Source of the DNA: Arthrobacter gandavensis
GTDB taxonomy: Bacteria > Actinomycetota > Actinomycetes > Actinomycetales > Micrococcaceae
Length of the DNA stretch: 64,000 nucleotides
Reading direction: 5' to 3'
Assembly: GCF_015355785.1 (NCBI RefSeq)
Contig: NZ_JADKYW010000003.1
Coordinates: 62,001 to 126,000, forward strand
A program made the translations under genes and the position numbers. How positions within the stretch are numbered: the first letter of the stretch is position 1; the number at the start of each line of letters is the position of its first letter. This document shows, piece after piece, positions 1 to 8,183 of this stretch. The notes below the pieces were generated by a model. The model was not told where the DNA came from. It searched no databases and was given only the letters and a program-made list of their open reading frames with translations.

Positions 1-247
1 CGACCTGGAGCTCAACGGTGCTCCCGTCCGGCACCGCCAGCTCCGCGGACCTGACCGCGTACCCGTCCATCTGTGAGTTGGCGAACGGGGGCAGGCTGCG
101 CGGCGCCGGAACGTCCTCGGCTAGGATCCGCCCGGCTGCCTCGGCGAGCGTGCGCTGCTGCACCTGCCGCTTTAGGCTGTTGGCCAGCAGGGCGCGGACC
201 GCTTGCTGGTGTTCTGCTACGGGATGAACCCGGCTGCCTGTACTCAC
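1..247 (-). CDS. moeA: Molybdopterin molybdenumtransferase MoeA, N-terminal fragment (cut by window edge)
   Basis: MoeA inserts molybdate into adenylylated molybdopterin, the last step of Mo-cofactor synthesis. The frame stays open from a GTG at 245-247 to base 1, so only about 82 N-terminal residues are visible. The diagnostic stretch is PPFANSQMDGYAVRS (about residues 50-64), the MoeA pattern of Pro-Phe followed by an Asn-Ser-x-Met-Asp-Gly-Tyr-Ala block, preceded by a helical region (VRALLAN, AEAAGRILAED) typical of the domain start. The GTG has an AGGGA ribosome site about 5 bases upstream. It shares strand with the phosphatase and molybdoenzyme genes behind it and lies near moaA-moaD, which supports the call. 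The catalytic domain lies outside the window. Confidence 0.88.
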   Translation of the reverse strand, partial: MSTGSRVHPVAEHQQAVRALLANSLKRQVQQRTLAEAAGRILAEDVPAPRSLPPFANSQMDGYAVRSAELAVPDGSTVELQV

Positions 248-285
248 GTTCCCTCACTCGGATCCGTCATCGCCTGCGCATGAGT

Positions 286-1098
286 CTATGCCCGGATGTG
301 GGGCTGCTGCAGGCGGGCACGCAGCCGGCTGAGCTCCGGATCCGTAAGGCCTCCGGCCCGGAGATACCCCGCGGCGGAGCCGTAGGTCTCCTCCACCCAG
401 GCCAGGGCGGACTGGATGGCTTCAGCGGGTGCACGCGTAATCAGGGTGACGATACCTTCTGTGAGCGGAACGCCCATGCTGCCGACCATGCCCAGCATCC
501 GCTGCGACCATTCGCCGGCAAGGTTCGCTTCGCTGCGCCCGTAATCGCCCACGACGGCCTTCCTGTCTGCGCCCGCGGCGTCCAGGATCAGCGCCGCAGC
601 AACCCCGGTGCGGTCCTTGCCCGCGGTGCAGTGGATCAGCACTGCGCCCTCACCCGCCGCGATTTCCCCGGCGGTGCGTGCAAACTCCGCGGCACCGTGC
701 TCCAGCATCCCGATGTAGAGCTGGCCGAGCGTGGGCAGCCGTTCCATTGCTGCCTCCATTAGCTTCATCGCGGCTGCCGGATCACCTGACGCCGCTGCAC
801 GCTGCATCGCTTCCTCGGCCATCCCGGTGAACGCGCCTTCGATCAGCGGGAGGTCCATCTTCTCCACTTCCCTTGCTGCCGGCCCGCGGGCCGGGGCCAT
901 CTGCTGTTCGGCCGGTGTCCGGTAGTCGATGATTACCCGGATTCCGGAACCGGCCAGGTCTGCCAGCCCCTTGGGCGTCAGCGAGCTGATGGCATCGGAG
1001 CGGTAAAGTACCCCGCTGGCGGTTGTACCGCCTCCGGTCAGCGGCAGGCCTCCGATATCACGAAAGTTGAACGTGCCCTCGAGGTTGTGGATCACCAT
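286..1098 (-). CDS. Tyrosine-protein phosphatase-like protein (Y_phosphatase3 type)
   Basis: A 270-residue cytoplasmic protein with the cysteine phosphatase P-loop HCTAGKDRTG (the CX5R signature, Cys about residue 157). The N-terminus carries FNFRDIGGLPL and a YRSDAIS block, both characteristic of bacterial/fungal dual-specificity phosphatases that hydrolyse phosphotyrosine or phosphoinositides; IDYRTPAE is the usual general-acid region. There is no signal peptide or membrane segment. It lies between moeA and the molybdoenzyme on the same strand with 32-38 base gaps, so it is probably co-transcribed, but nothing ties it to cofactor synthesis. The substrate is unknown. The ATG at 1096-1098 has GGAGC almost directly upstream, so the true start could be one or two codons later. 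Confidence 0.85.
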   Translation of the reverse strand: MVIHNLEGTFNFRDIGGLPLTGGGTTASGVLYRSDAISSLTPKGLADLAGSGIRVIIDYRTPAEQQMAPARGPAAREVEKMDLPLIEGAFTGMAEEAMQRAAASGDPAAAMKLMEAAMERLPTLGQLYIGMLEHGAAEFARTAGEIAAGEGAVLIHCTAGKDRTGVAAALILDAAGADRKAVVGDYGRSEANLAGEWSQRMLGMVGSMGVPLTEGIVTLITRAPAEAIQSALAWVEETYGSAAGYLRAGGLTDPELSRLRARLQQPHIRA

Positions 1099-1130
1099 GC
1101 TCCGACTTTAGCGGACCGGCTTCGGAGCGC

Positions 1131-2657
1131 TCAGCCGGCGCTGACGCGGATGGTATGCAGGCCGGTGGCGCCGTCCGGTACCACCGGGCGTACGTCCTCG
1201 TCCTGCACGTTGCCCCTGGCGTCCACCGCGCGCACCGTGAGGGTATGGTCCCCCGGCAGCAGGTCGACGTCGGCGGCGAATTGCCGCCAGGTGTCTGCTG
1301 AGATTCCGGCGGCCAGCCGGGTGTCCTGCCAGTCGCCGTCGTCCACCCGGACCTGAACCGCGCTGATGCCCGTGTGCTGCGCCCAGGCCACGCCCGCAAC
1401 CGTGGTTCTCCCCTCCGCAACCTTGGCTCCCCTGGCGGGCGTATCGATCCGGGAGGAGAGCTTGACCGGTCCGCGTTCGGACCACCCGCGGTCCGTCCAG
1501 TACGAGGTTTCGTCTGCGAAGCGGGAAACCTTTAACTCCGAGACCCACTTGGTTGCGGAGACGTAGCCGTACAGCCCGGGCACCACGAGCCGAACTGGAA
1601 AGCCGTGCTCCGGAGGCAGAGGTTCACCGTTCATGGCCACGGCAAGCAGTGAGTCACGGGCATCCGTGAGTGCCTCCAGCGGGGTGGTGGCGGTCCAGCC
1701 GTCCTCGCTTCGCGACAGCACCATGTCCGCCCCCGGCTGCACGCCGGCTTCCGCCAGGAGGATCCGCACCGGCCAGCCGAGCCACCTGGCGTTGCCGATC
1801 AGCGACCCTCCGACCTCGTTGGAGACGCAGGCAAGGGTCACCCAGCTTTCCTGGAGCGGTTTGGCCAGCAGGTCCGCGTAGGAGATCTCCACTTCCCGGT
1901 CAACCAAACCAGTGACGCGCAGCCGCCAGGTTTCCGGGTTGATCAGGGGAACCCGCAGCGCTGTATCGATGCGGTAGAAGTCCGGATTGGGAGTGATGAG
2001 CGGTTCAGCCCCCGGGACACCCAAATCCGCCCCGGCGGGAATGGCGGCCGCTGGCTGCACGGGTGCGGGAAGCTGCAGGTTCGCACGGAGGTCATCCACC
2101 GCCACCTGCGAGCTGCGTGCCGCCCCGGCCAGCCCACCGCCCACGGCAGCTACGGCGGCTCCCCCGCCGACTGCGCGCAGGACGTCCCGGCGTCGGGCTC
2201 CGGCCTCCGTCCCGGATGACTGCCCGTAGCGGCGGATCCGCGCCGTCAGTCCGCGAAGCACCAGCACTCCGGCAAGCCCGGCGATAAGCGGCGGGAGCAG
2301 CGCCAGCGGACTGAACTGGGCGCGGGACAGGACTGCGGCAGCGCCTAGGATCCCGAATCCGGCCAGGACCGCGGATCCCCACGGCGGACGCCTGGCCTCC
2401 AGCAGGCCGCAGAGTGCTCCCAGCCCAAGGATGATCAGGAGCATGCCGGCCAGCAGCGCGGTCTTGTCCGAGGTGCCAAACACGGCGATGGCCCAGTCCT
2501 TGACCGGCGCGGGAACTGCGTCCACCACCACCGAACCCACGGCGCTCACCGGTGATAGGGAGGGGCTCAGCGCCGCTGCGGCCAGTTCTCCTGCTGCGGC
2601 CGCGATACCGGCCGCCACTGTTCCCGCCGCAGCGGAGAACCCACGGGTTCCTGGCAT
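1131..2657 (-). CDS. Membrane-anchored molybdopterin-dependent oxidoreductase (sulfite oxidase family)
   Basis: A 508-residue protein with two parts. Residues 1-140 contain about three or four hydrophobic segments (for example around 66-85 and 96-135), then an Arg-rich ARRRDVLR followed by a hydrophobic stretch near 154-180 that resembles a twin-arginine export signal placed internally. The rest is the oxidoreductase: the molybdopterin-binding domain with LACVSNEVGG (Cys277, the expected Mo ligand) and a C-terminal Mo-cofactor dimerisation domain. The catalytic part is probably outside the membrane. AAGGAG lies upstream of the ATG. Divergent moaA-moaD supply its cofactor. The electron acceptor and substrate cannot be told; sulfite or oxidised methionine are family possibilities. 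Confidence 0.87.
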   Translation of the reverse strand: MPGTRGFSAAAGTVAAGIAAAAGELAAAALSPSLSPVSAVGSVVVDAVPAPVKDWAIAVFGTSDKTALLAGMLLIILGLGALCGLLEARRPPWGSAVLAGFGILGAAAVLSRAQFSPLALLPPLIAGLAGVLVLRGLTARIRRYGQSSGTEAGARRRDVLRAVGGGAAVAAVGGGLAGAARSSQVAVDDLRANLQLPAPVQPAAAIPAGADLGVPGAEPLITPNPDFYRIDTALRVPLINPETWRLRVTGLVDREVEISYADLLAKPLQESWVTLACVSNEVGGSLIGNARWLGWPVRILLAEAGVQPGADMVLSRSEDGWTATTPLEALTDARDSLLAVAMNGEPLPPEHGFPVRLVVPGLYGYVSATKWVSELKVSRFADETSYWTDRGWSERGPVKLSSRIDTPARGAKVAEGRTTVAGVAWAQHTGISAVQVRVDDGDWQDTRLAAGISADTWRQFAADVDLLPGDHTLTVRAVDARGNVQDEDVRPVVPDGATGLHTIRVSAG

Positions 2658-2719
2658 CAGTAAGCTCCTTCACCGCAGGCGGCTCGCCGCGCCGGTGGCA
2701 CGGGCGTTTCCTCGATTAT

Positions 2720-2759
2720 GGCAGGGCAGGGCGGGGTAGCGGCCCCGCCCTGCCCTGCC
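2720..2759. other. Perfect 17-bp inverted repeat between divergent molybdoenzyme and moaA
   Basis: Arms of GGCAGGGCAGGGCGGGG at 2720-2736 and its complement at 2743-2759 enclose a 6-base loop. The hairpin lies 62 bases upstream of the molybdoenzyme start and 40 bases upstream of moaA, so it falls in the 5' region of both genes rather than at a transcript end. No T-run follows on either strand. It could be a leader hairpin, an operator or a palindromic repeat. Confidence 0.6.
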
Positions 2760-2799
2760 CTGCCTAGAGACGGCGTGTGAAACGGCCTACACTCGGGGG

Positions 2800-3900
2800 A
2801 TGGGAATTGAGCTGGGCATGCCCTCGACCGCACGGCCGCCGTCTGCCGTGGAGGAAGCAGGTGCACCGGCGCAGCTGGACGGGCTGGCGGACCGTTACGG
2901 CCGCCGTGCCACGGACATGCGCCTCTCCCTCACTGACAAATGCAACCTGCGCTGCACCTACTGCATGCCGGCCTCGGGTCTGGACTGGCTGCCCAGGGAC
3001 AAGGTCCTCACCGCCGCGGAGATCATCCGGCTGGTGGGAATCGGCGTGGACACCCTCGGCGTGCGCGAGCTGCGCCTGACCGGCGGCGAACCCCTGGTCC
3101 GTGCCGACCTGGTGGACATAGTTGCCGGCATCCGCGCGAACCATCCGGACCTCCCCGTGTCGCTGACCACCAACGGCCTGGGACTGGACAAGAAGGCCGC
3201 TGCGCTGAAGGCGGCAGGACTGAGCCGGATCAACGTCTCCCTGGACTCGCTGCACCCGGGCACCTTTGCACAGCTCACCCGCCGCCCATTCCTGGACCGG
3301 GTCCTCGCCGGTGTGGAAGAAGCAGCCCGGGTGGGCCTTGGCCTCATCAAGATCAATGCGGTGCTGATGCGCGGCATCAACGATGCCGAGGCACCCCGGC
3401 TCCTGGCCTGGGCCGTCGAGCACGGATTCGAGCTGCGGTTCATTGAGCAGATGCCCCTGGATGCCGACCACGGATGGACCCGGGACGGGATGATCACGGC
3501 CGCTGAGATCCGTTCCCTGCTGGAGGAGGATTTCATCCTTACCCCGGACCCCCGGAACCGCGACGGCGCACCGGCCGAACGCTGGGAGGTGCGGCACCGC
3601 TCCGTGCCTGGGGAGGTTGCCGGCGTCGTCGGCATTATTGCCTCCGTCACGGAGCCGTTCTGTGCCGACTGCCGGCGTACCCGCATCACGGCGGAGGGCA
3701 AGGTACGCAGCTGCCTGTTCTCCCACGAAGAGACAGACCTCCTGGATCTCCTGCGCAGCACCCGGGACGATACCGTAGTCGCCCGCCGCTGGCAGGAGGC
3801 GATGTGGGGCAAACCCAAGGCCCATGGCATGGACCATGCCGGGCTGGGCGCACCTGATTATGTGCAGCCCAGCAGAACCATGAGTGCGATAGGTGGCTAA
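2800..3900 (+). CDS. moaA: GTP 3',8-cyclase MoaA
   Basis: Radical-SAM enzyme that, with MoaC, converts GTP to cyclic pyranopterin monophosphate, the first Mo-cofactor step. At 366 residues it is slightly long because of an extra 30-residue N-terminus. The radical-SAM cluster is CNLRCTYC (Cys48, Cys52, Cys55), followed by LRLTGGEPL. The second cluster is formed by Cys288, Cys291 and Cys305 (CX2CX13C). The protein ends in Gly-Gly, the conserved C-terminal tail needed for catalysis. The start is the ATG preceded by GGGGGA. The TAA stop abuts the moaD start with no gap, so the two are translationally coupled. Confidence 0.96.
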   Translation: MGIELGMPSTARPPSAVEEAGAPAQLDGLADRYGRRATDMRLSLTDKCNLRCTYCMPASGLDWLPRDKVLTAAEIIRLVGIGVDTLGVRELRLTGGEPLVRADLVDIVAGIRANHPDLPVSLTTNGLGLDKKAAALKAAGLSRINVSLDSLHPGTFAQLTRRPFLDRVLAGVEEAARVGLGLIKINAVLMRGINDAEAPRLLAWAVEHGFELRFIEQMPLDADHGWTRDGMITAAEIRSLLEEDFILTPDPRNRDGAPAERWEVRHRSVPGEVAGVVGIIASVTEPFCADCRRTRITAEGKVRSCLFSHEETDLLDLLRSTRDDTVVARRWQEAMWGKPKAHGMDHAGLGAPDYVQPSRTMSAIGG

Positions 3901-4161
3901 GTGCTGATCCGCTATTTTGGCGCTGCGAAGGCAGCGGCTGGAATCGAAGAAGAAACCCTCGACGCCGGGCCGCTCCAGCTGGGTGAGCTGCTGGAAAAGC
4001 TGGCCGCGCTGCATCCGGACGCGCCGGAGGGAACACCGGTCCTGCAGACAGTCATTGGACGTAGTACGTTCCTGGTGAACGAGGTCGCTGCGCGGGACCG
4101 CTCACGGCTGCTGACGCCGGAAGACACGCTGGACATCCTTCCGCCTTTCGCCGGCGGCTAA
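3901..4161 (+). CDS. moaD: Molybdopterin synthase sulfur-carrier subunit MoaD
   Basis: Ubiquitin-like carrier of 86 residues that delivers sulfur, as a C-terminal thiocarboxylate, to the MoaE subunit of molybdopterin synthase. The fold-typical opening VLIRYFGAAKAAAG and the terminal PPFAGG with its di-glycine tail identify it. It starts at a GTG directly after the moaA stop. No moaE is visible in the window, so it must lie elsewhere, probably beyond the left edge or in another cluster. The gene is followed by a long palindrome at the convergent junction with the M16 peptidase. Confidence 0.93.
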   Translation: MLIRYFGAAKAAAGIEEETLDAGPLQLGELLEKLAALHPDAPEGTPVLQTVIGRSTFLVNEVAARDRSRLLTPEDTLDILPPFAGG

Positions 4162-4178
4162 CCCCTTCCCAATATCGC

Positions 4179-4234
4179 CGAGATGACAGAAACTGCCCGT
4201 ATGGAGGCTCATACGGGCAGTTTCTGTGATCTCG
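4179..4234. repeat. Long palindromic element, copy 1
   Basis: Two 24-base arms (4179-4202 and 4211-4234) with one mismatch and an 8-base loop. The outer arm reads CGAGATGACAGAAACTGCCC. It lies between the convergent moaD and M16 peptidase genes, where it may end transcription from both sides, but there is no clean T-run. A related palindrome with the same CGAGATnnCAGAAACTGC arm occurs at 27784-27839, which makes it a repeat family and not only a terminator. Confidence 0.8.
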
Positions 4235-4250
4235 ATGGGAGGAACGCGGG

Positions 4251-5645
4251 CTAGAAGCCGAGATCCGCCGGAGAGTTGAAGGGACCCACCACGGTGACGG
4301 TGCGCGGTGCCGCTGCAAGCTCGGCGGCGAGCTCCTGGACCTGTTCGGCCGTGACCGCACGGATCCGGGCCAGTGACTCTTCAATGTCCACGTATTCGCC
4401 GCGGACCAGCTCGGCGCTGCCCAGACGGGACATCCGCGAACCGGTGTCCTCCATACCCAGCACCAGTCCCCCGGAAATCTGCCCCAGGGCGCGGGCCAGT
4501 TCCCCGGGCGCCACGCCGTCCGCAGCGAGGCGCTCAAGCTCGGACTGCAGCAGGTCGATGACCTGGCGGGTCTTCGCCGGGGAGCAGCCCGCGTACATTC
4601 CGAAGTAGCCGGCGTCGGTGTACGACGCCGAGAAGGAGTAAGTCGAGTAGACCAGTCCCCGCTTCTCGCGGATCTCCTGGAACAGCCGGGAGGACATGCC
4701 TCCGCCCAGGATGGTGTTCAGCACACTCATGGCGAACCGGCGGCTGTCCTTGGCGGTCAGCGAAGGACAGCCCACCACGATGTTGGCCTGTTCCACCGGA
4801 CGGTTGATAACGTGCACGCCGCCGCTGCCGGTGATTACCGCCGGGGTGGTGTCGCGGCGTGGTGCCGGCTCGGCAGCGTCGTCGAGTTCCCAGCCGGCGC
4901 GCTTGAGCGCATCCAGCACCTGCGAAACAACAATCTCGTGTTCCAGTCCGCCGGCAGCCGTGACCACCAGGGTCTGGGGACGGTAATGCCGCCGGTAGTG
5001 CTCCAGCACGGCCTCCCGCGGAACGGCCTTGATTGCTTCCGGAGTGCCGCCGATGGGGCGGCCCAGCGGATGGTCCCCCAGCACAGCCGCCGCGAACTTT
5101 TCATGGCACAGGTCAGCCGGATCGTCGGCATCCATCGCGATTTCCTCGAGGATGACGTCGCGTTCCTGCTCAAGTTCCTCCGCGTCCAGCACGGCGGAGG
5201 TCACCATGTCCGCAATGACGTCAATGGCCATCGGCAGGTCGGTGTCCAGTACCCGGGCGTAGTAGCAGGTGGTTTCCTTCGCGGTGGCGGCATTGGACTC
5301 TCCTCCTACCTCATCGAAGGCGGAGGCGATGTCCATGGCACTGCGCCGGGACGTGCCCTTGAAGAGCAGGTGTTCCAGGAAGTGCGTGGAGCCGTGCCGG
5401 CCTTCGGCCTCGTCACGGCTGCCAACGCCCACCCAGAACCCAATGGTGGCACTGCGCTGGCCGGGCATGGACTCGGTGAGCACGCGCACGCCGCCGGGAA
5501 GGACGGAACGGCGGACGACGGCGCCCGCCGGGTCGCCGATTTCGAGGGCCGGATCGCCCGCACGGGATGTCAGGGGAAATGGGACAACCGTCCCGGTGCG
5601 GGAAATTCCCGCGCCGGAACGGCTGTCTGCAGTGTTTTCAGGCAT
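4251..5645 (-). CDS. M16-family zinc metallopeptidase (processing-peptidase-like)
   Basis: A 464-residue soluble peptidase of the pitrilysin/mitochondrial-processing family. The inverted zinc motif HFLEH is at residues 88-92 and the third ligand Glu falls at about 167-168 in ERDVILEEI. The second, inactive M16 domain occupies the C-terminal half (INRPVEQANIVVGCPSL onward). Its ATG is immediately after the pnp stop codon, so it is very likely co-transcribed and translationally coupled with pnp, the common actinobacterial arrangement. The physiological substrate is unknown. No signal peptide is seen. Confidence 0.92.
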   Translation of the reverse strand: MPENTADSRSGAGISRTGTVVPFPLTSRAGDPALEIGDPAGAVVRRSVLPGGVRVLTESMPGQRSATIGFWVGVGSRDEAEGRHGSTHFLEHLLFKGTSRRSAMDIASAFDEVGGESNAATAKETTCYYARVLDTDLPMAIDVIADMVTSAVLDAEELEQERDVILEEIAMDADDPADLCHEKFAAAVLGDHPLGRPIGGTPEAIKAVPREAVLEHYRRHYRPQTLVVTAAGGLEHEIVVSQVLDALKRAGWELDDAAEPAPRRDTTPAVITGSGGVHVINRPVEQANIVVGCPSLTAKDSRRFAMSVLNTILGGGMSSRLFQEIREKRGLVYSTYSFSASYTDAGYFGMYAGCSPAKTRQVIDLLQSELERLAADGVAPGELARALGQISGGLVLGMEDTGSRMSRLGSAELVRGEYVDIEESLARIRAVTAEQVQELAAELAAAPRTVTVVGPFNSPADLGF

Positions 5646-7868
5646 CTACTCTGCTGTCTCGGCAGCAGCTTCGCCCTCGGCGTCGTCATCAGCAACAACC
5701 GGCGAGAGCGACAGCTTGCCGCGGTCGTCAATCTTGGTGATTTCAACCTGGATCTTCTGGCCGACGGAGACTACGTCATCGACGTTGTCTACGCGCTTGC
5801 CGCCCGAGAGCTTGCGCAGCTCGGAGATGTGCAGCAGGCCGTCCTTGCCCGGCGTCAGGGAGATGAAGGCACCAAAGGTGGTGGTCTTCACTACCGTGCC
5901 AAGGTAACGCTCGCCCAGTTCGGGAACCATCGGGTTGGCGATCGCGTTGATCGCGGCCCGGGCGGCCTCGGCGGACGTGCCGTCCGTGGCGCCGATCAGG
6001 ACCGTGCCGTCATCTTCGATGGAGATGTCAGCGCCGGTGTCTTCCTGGATCTGGTTGATCATCTTGCCCTTCGGGCCAATGACCTCGCCGATCTTGTCCA
6101 CGGGAATCTTCACCGAGATGATCCGCGGTGCGAACTCGGAGAGCTCGTCCGGAGTATCGATCGCGGCGTCCATGACACCGAGGATGTGCAGGCGGGCTTC
6201 GCGGGCCTGCTTCAGCGCTGCGGCCAGGACCGAGGCGGGGATGCCGTCGAGCTTGGTGTCCAGCTGGATGGCGGTGACGAACTCGGAAGTACCTGCCACC
6301 TTGAAGTCCATGTCGCCGAAGGCATCTTCAGCGCCGAGGATGTCGGTCAGGGCGGCGTAGCGGGTTTCGCCGTCAACCTGGTCGGAGACCAGGCCCATGG
6401 CGATACCGGCAACCGGAGCCTTCAGCGGCACACCGGCGTTGAGCATGGACAGCGTCGAAGCGCAGACCGAACCCATGGAGGTGGAGCCGTTGGAGGACAG
6501 TGCCTCGGAGACCTGGCGGATGGCGTACGGGAATTCTTCACGCGAGGGCAGTACCGGCATGAGCGCGCGCTCTGCCAGCGCACCGTGGCCGATTTCGCGG
6601 CGCTTGGGCGAACCCACGCGGCCGGTCTCACCGGTGGAGTACGGCGGGAAGTTGTAGTTGTGCATGTAGCGCTTGCGCGTTACCGGCGACAGCGAGTCGA
6701 TCTGCTGTTCCATCTTGAGCATGTTCAGCGTGGTAACGCCCAGGATCTGGGTTTCGCCGCGCTCGAAGATAGCCGAACCGTGCACGCGGGGCAGAACCTC
6801 TACCTCGGCGGTCAGCTGGCGGATGTCCGTCAGGCCGCGGCCGTCAATGCGGACCTGCTCCTTGAGGATGCGCTGGCGCACAACCTGCTTGGTGACGGAA
6901 CGGAAGGCGGCGGAAACTTCGTTCTCGCGTCCTTCGAAGCGCTCGGCCAGTTCGGCCTTGACTTCGTCCTTGAGGGCGTCGGAAGCGGCGTCGCGCTCCT
7001 GCTTGTCAGCGATCGCGAAGACCTCTGCAAGCTTCTGTGCGGCTGCAGCCTCGACGGCTTCGTAAACGTCATCCTGGTAGTCCAGGAAGATCGGGAACTC
7101 AACGGTGGGCTTGGCGGCGCGTGCTGCCAGGTCCGACTGCGCGTCGCAGAGGGCCTTGATGAACGGCTTGGCGGCTTCGAGGCCTTCTGCAACAACCTCT
7201 TCGGTCGGGGCGGTGGCGCCCTCTTCCTTGATGAGGTTCCAGGCGTTGTCCGTGGCTTCGGCTTCGACCATCATGATGGCGACGTCGTCACCGGCGATGC
7301 GGCCGGCAACCACCATGGAGAACACGGCGCGCTCCAGCTCGGAGTGCTTCGGGAAGGCAACCCACTGGCCTTCGACCAGGGCAACGCGGACGCCGCCGAT
7401 CGGGCCGGAGAAGGGCAGGCCGGAAAGCTGGGTGGACATGGAGGATGCGTTGATGGCAACCACGTCGTAGAGCACGTCCGGGTTGATCGCCATTACGGTG
7501 ACGACAACCTGGACTTCGTTGCGCAGGCCCTTGACGAATGCCGGGCGCAGCGGGCGGTCCATCAGGCGGCAGGCCAGGATGGCTTCGGTTGACGGACGTC
7601 CTTCGCGGCGGAAGAACGAGCCCGGGATGCGGCCGGCAGCGTACATGCGCTCCTCGACGTCCACGGTCAGCGGGAAGAAGTCGAAACCTTCACGCGGGGA
7701 CTTGCCGGCGGACGTAGCCGAGAGCAGGGCGGTGTCTTCGTCGATATAGACCATCGCGGAGCCTGCGGCCTGTGCGGCGAGGCGGCCGGTTTCGAAGCGG
7801 ATAACGCGCTTGCCGAAGCGGCCGTTGTCAATTACTGCTTCTGAGTACTGGATTTCGGGACCCTCCAT
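5646..7868 (-). CDS. pnp: Polyribonucleotide nucleotidyltransferase (PNPase)
   Basis: Phosphorolytic 3'-to-5' exoribonuclease of 740 residues, the standard length, active as a trimer in RNA decay. Domains in order are a first RNase PH domain (residues about 15-150), an all-helical linker, the catalytic second RNase PH domain (about 330-560), a KH domain with [11 protein letters not shown], and an S1 domain beginning [15 protein letters not shown]. The ATG is served by GGAGG at 7878-7882, which lies in the 3' arm of a short hairpin. rpsO lies upstream, the classic rpsO-pnp order. Confidence 0.97.
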   Translation of the reverse strand: MEGPEIQYSEAVIDNGRFGKRVIRFETGRLAAQAAGSAMVYIDEDTALLSATSAGKSPREGFDFFPLTVDVEERMYAAGRIPGSFFRREGRPSTEAILACRLMDRPLRPAFVKGLRNEVQVVVTVMAINPDVLYDVVAINASSMSTQLSGLPFSGPIGGVRVALVEGQWVAFPKHSELERAVFSMVVAGRIAGDDVAIMMVEAEATDNAWNLIKEEGATAPTEEVVAEGLEAAKPFIKALCDAQSDLAARAAKPTVEFPIFLDYQDDVYEAVEAAAAQKLAEVFAIADKQERDAASDALKDEVKAELAERFEGRENEVSAAFRSVTKQVVRQRILKEQVRIDGRGLTDIRQLTAEVEVLPRVHGSAIFERGETQILGVTTLNMLKMEQQIDSLSPVTRKRYMHNYNFPPYSTGETGRVGSPKRREIGHGALAERALMPVLPSREEFPYAIRQVSEALSSNGSTSMGSVCASTLSMLNAGVPLKAPVAGIAMGLVSDQVDGETRYAALTDILGAEDAFGDMDFKVAGTSEFVTAIQLDTKLDGIPASVLAAALKQAREARLHILGVMDAAIDTPDELSEFAPRIISVKIPVDKIGEVIGPKGKMINQIQEDTGADISIEDDGTVLIGATDGTSAEAARAAINAIANPMVPELGERYLGTVVKTTTFGAFISLTPGKDGLLHISELRKLSGGKRVDNVDDVVSVGQKIQVEITKIDDRGKLSLSPVVADDDAEGEAAAETAE

Positions 7869-7877
7869 AGAGAGTCA

Positions 7878-7900
7878 CCTCCGTTCTGTTGATTCGGAGG
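7878..7900 (-). promoter_or_regulatory. Leader hairpin covering the pnp ribosome-binding site
   Basis: On the minus-strand transcript CCTCCG (7900-7895) pairs with CGGAGG (7883-7878) across an 11-base loop. The second arm contains the only good Shine-Dalgarno sequence for pnp, 9 bases before the ATG. Pairing would hide the ribosome site. PNPase is known to autoregulate through its leader in other bacteria; that this hairpin does so is an inference. Confidence 0.5.
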
Positions 7901-8137
7901 CCACCCAGCATCGTCCCATGGGCCCTTGGCGCCGGTTGGCGGTCAAGGTACCCAACACCCGGTCTTCGATCGAGGTCCACGGGCTTTTCTCCCGGAGACC
8001 ACTACCGAGGACCGCGAATGCTGCGATGCTGGCTGACTCCTGTATGTGTTTTTCTTTACTGCTGCGGTACGTCTGCGGACAGGTGCGCTTCCGGAACTTG
8101 CCGGTGTCCATGTCTGCCGCCCGTGTACCCTGCGCTA
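7901..8137. other. rpsO-pnp intergenic leader, no gene seen
   Basis: This stretch completes the 315-base gap between pnp and rpsO. Short open frames on both strands lack ribosome sites and family-like sequence. On the minus strand it must hold the 5' leader of pnp and probably its own promoter, but no convincing -35/-10 pair could be picked out. An A-rich patch near 8041-8055 (minus strand AGTAAAGAAAAACACATACA) stands out from the GC-rich background and is a candidate promoter or ribonuclease-cleavage area. Confidence 0.4.
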
Positions 8138-8172
8138 AAGGGCGGCCCTGCGCAGCTGCGCAGGAACCGCCC
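8138..8172 (-). terminator. Hairpin downstream of rpsO
   Basis: Minus-strand GGGCGG-TT-CCTGCGCA-GC-TGCGCAGG-G-CCGCCC forms a long interrupted stem 11 bases after the rpsO stop, followed by CTTTAG. The T-run is weak, so it may be a partial terminator or a decay-protecting/processing hairpin between rpsO and pnp. Confidence 0.55.
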
Positions 8173-8183
8173 CCAAAGCAGAA

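Noticed and set aside
2658-2799. Mo-cofactor riboswitch upstream of moaA
   Set aside because: The only structure is one simple hairpin; the multi-stem Moco aptamer layout is not present.
4812-7592. 926-codon open frame on the plus strand
   Set aside because: It is antisense to the M16 peptidase and pnp genes, has no ribosome site, and its translation is His/Gly/Asp-rich shadow sequence set by the codon bias of the real genes.
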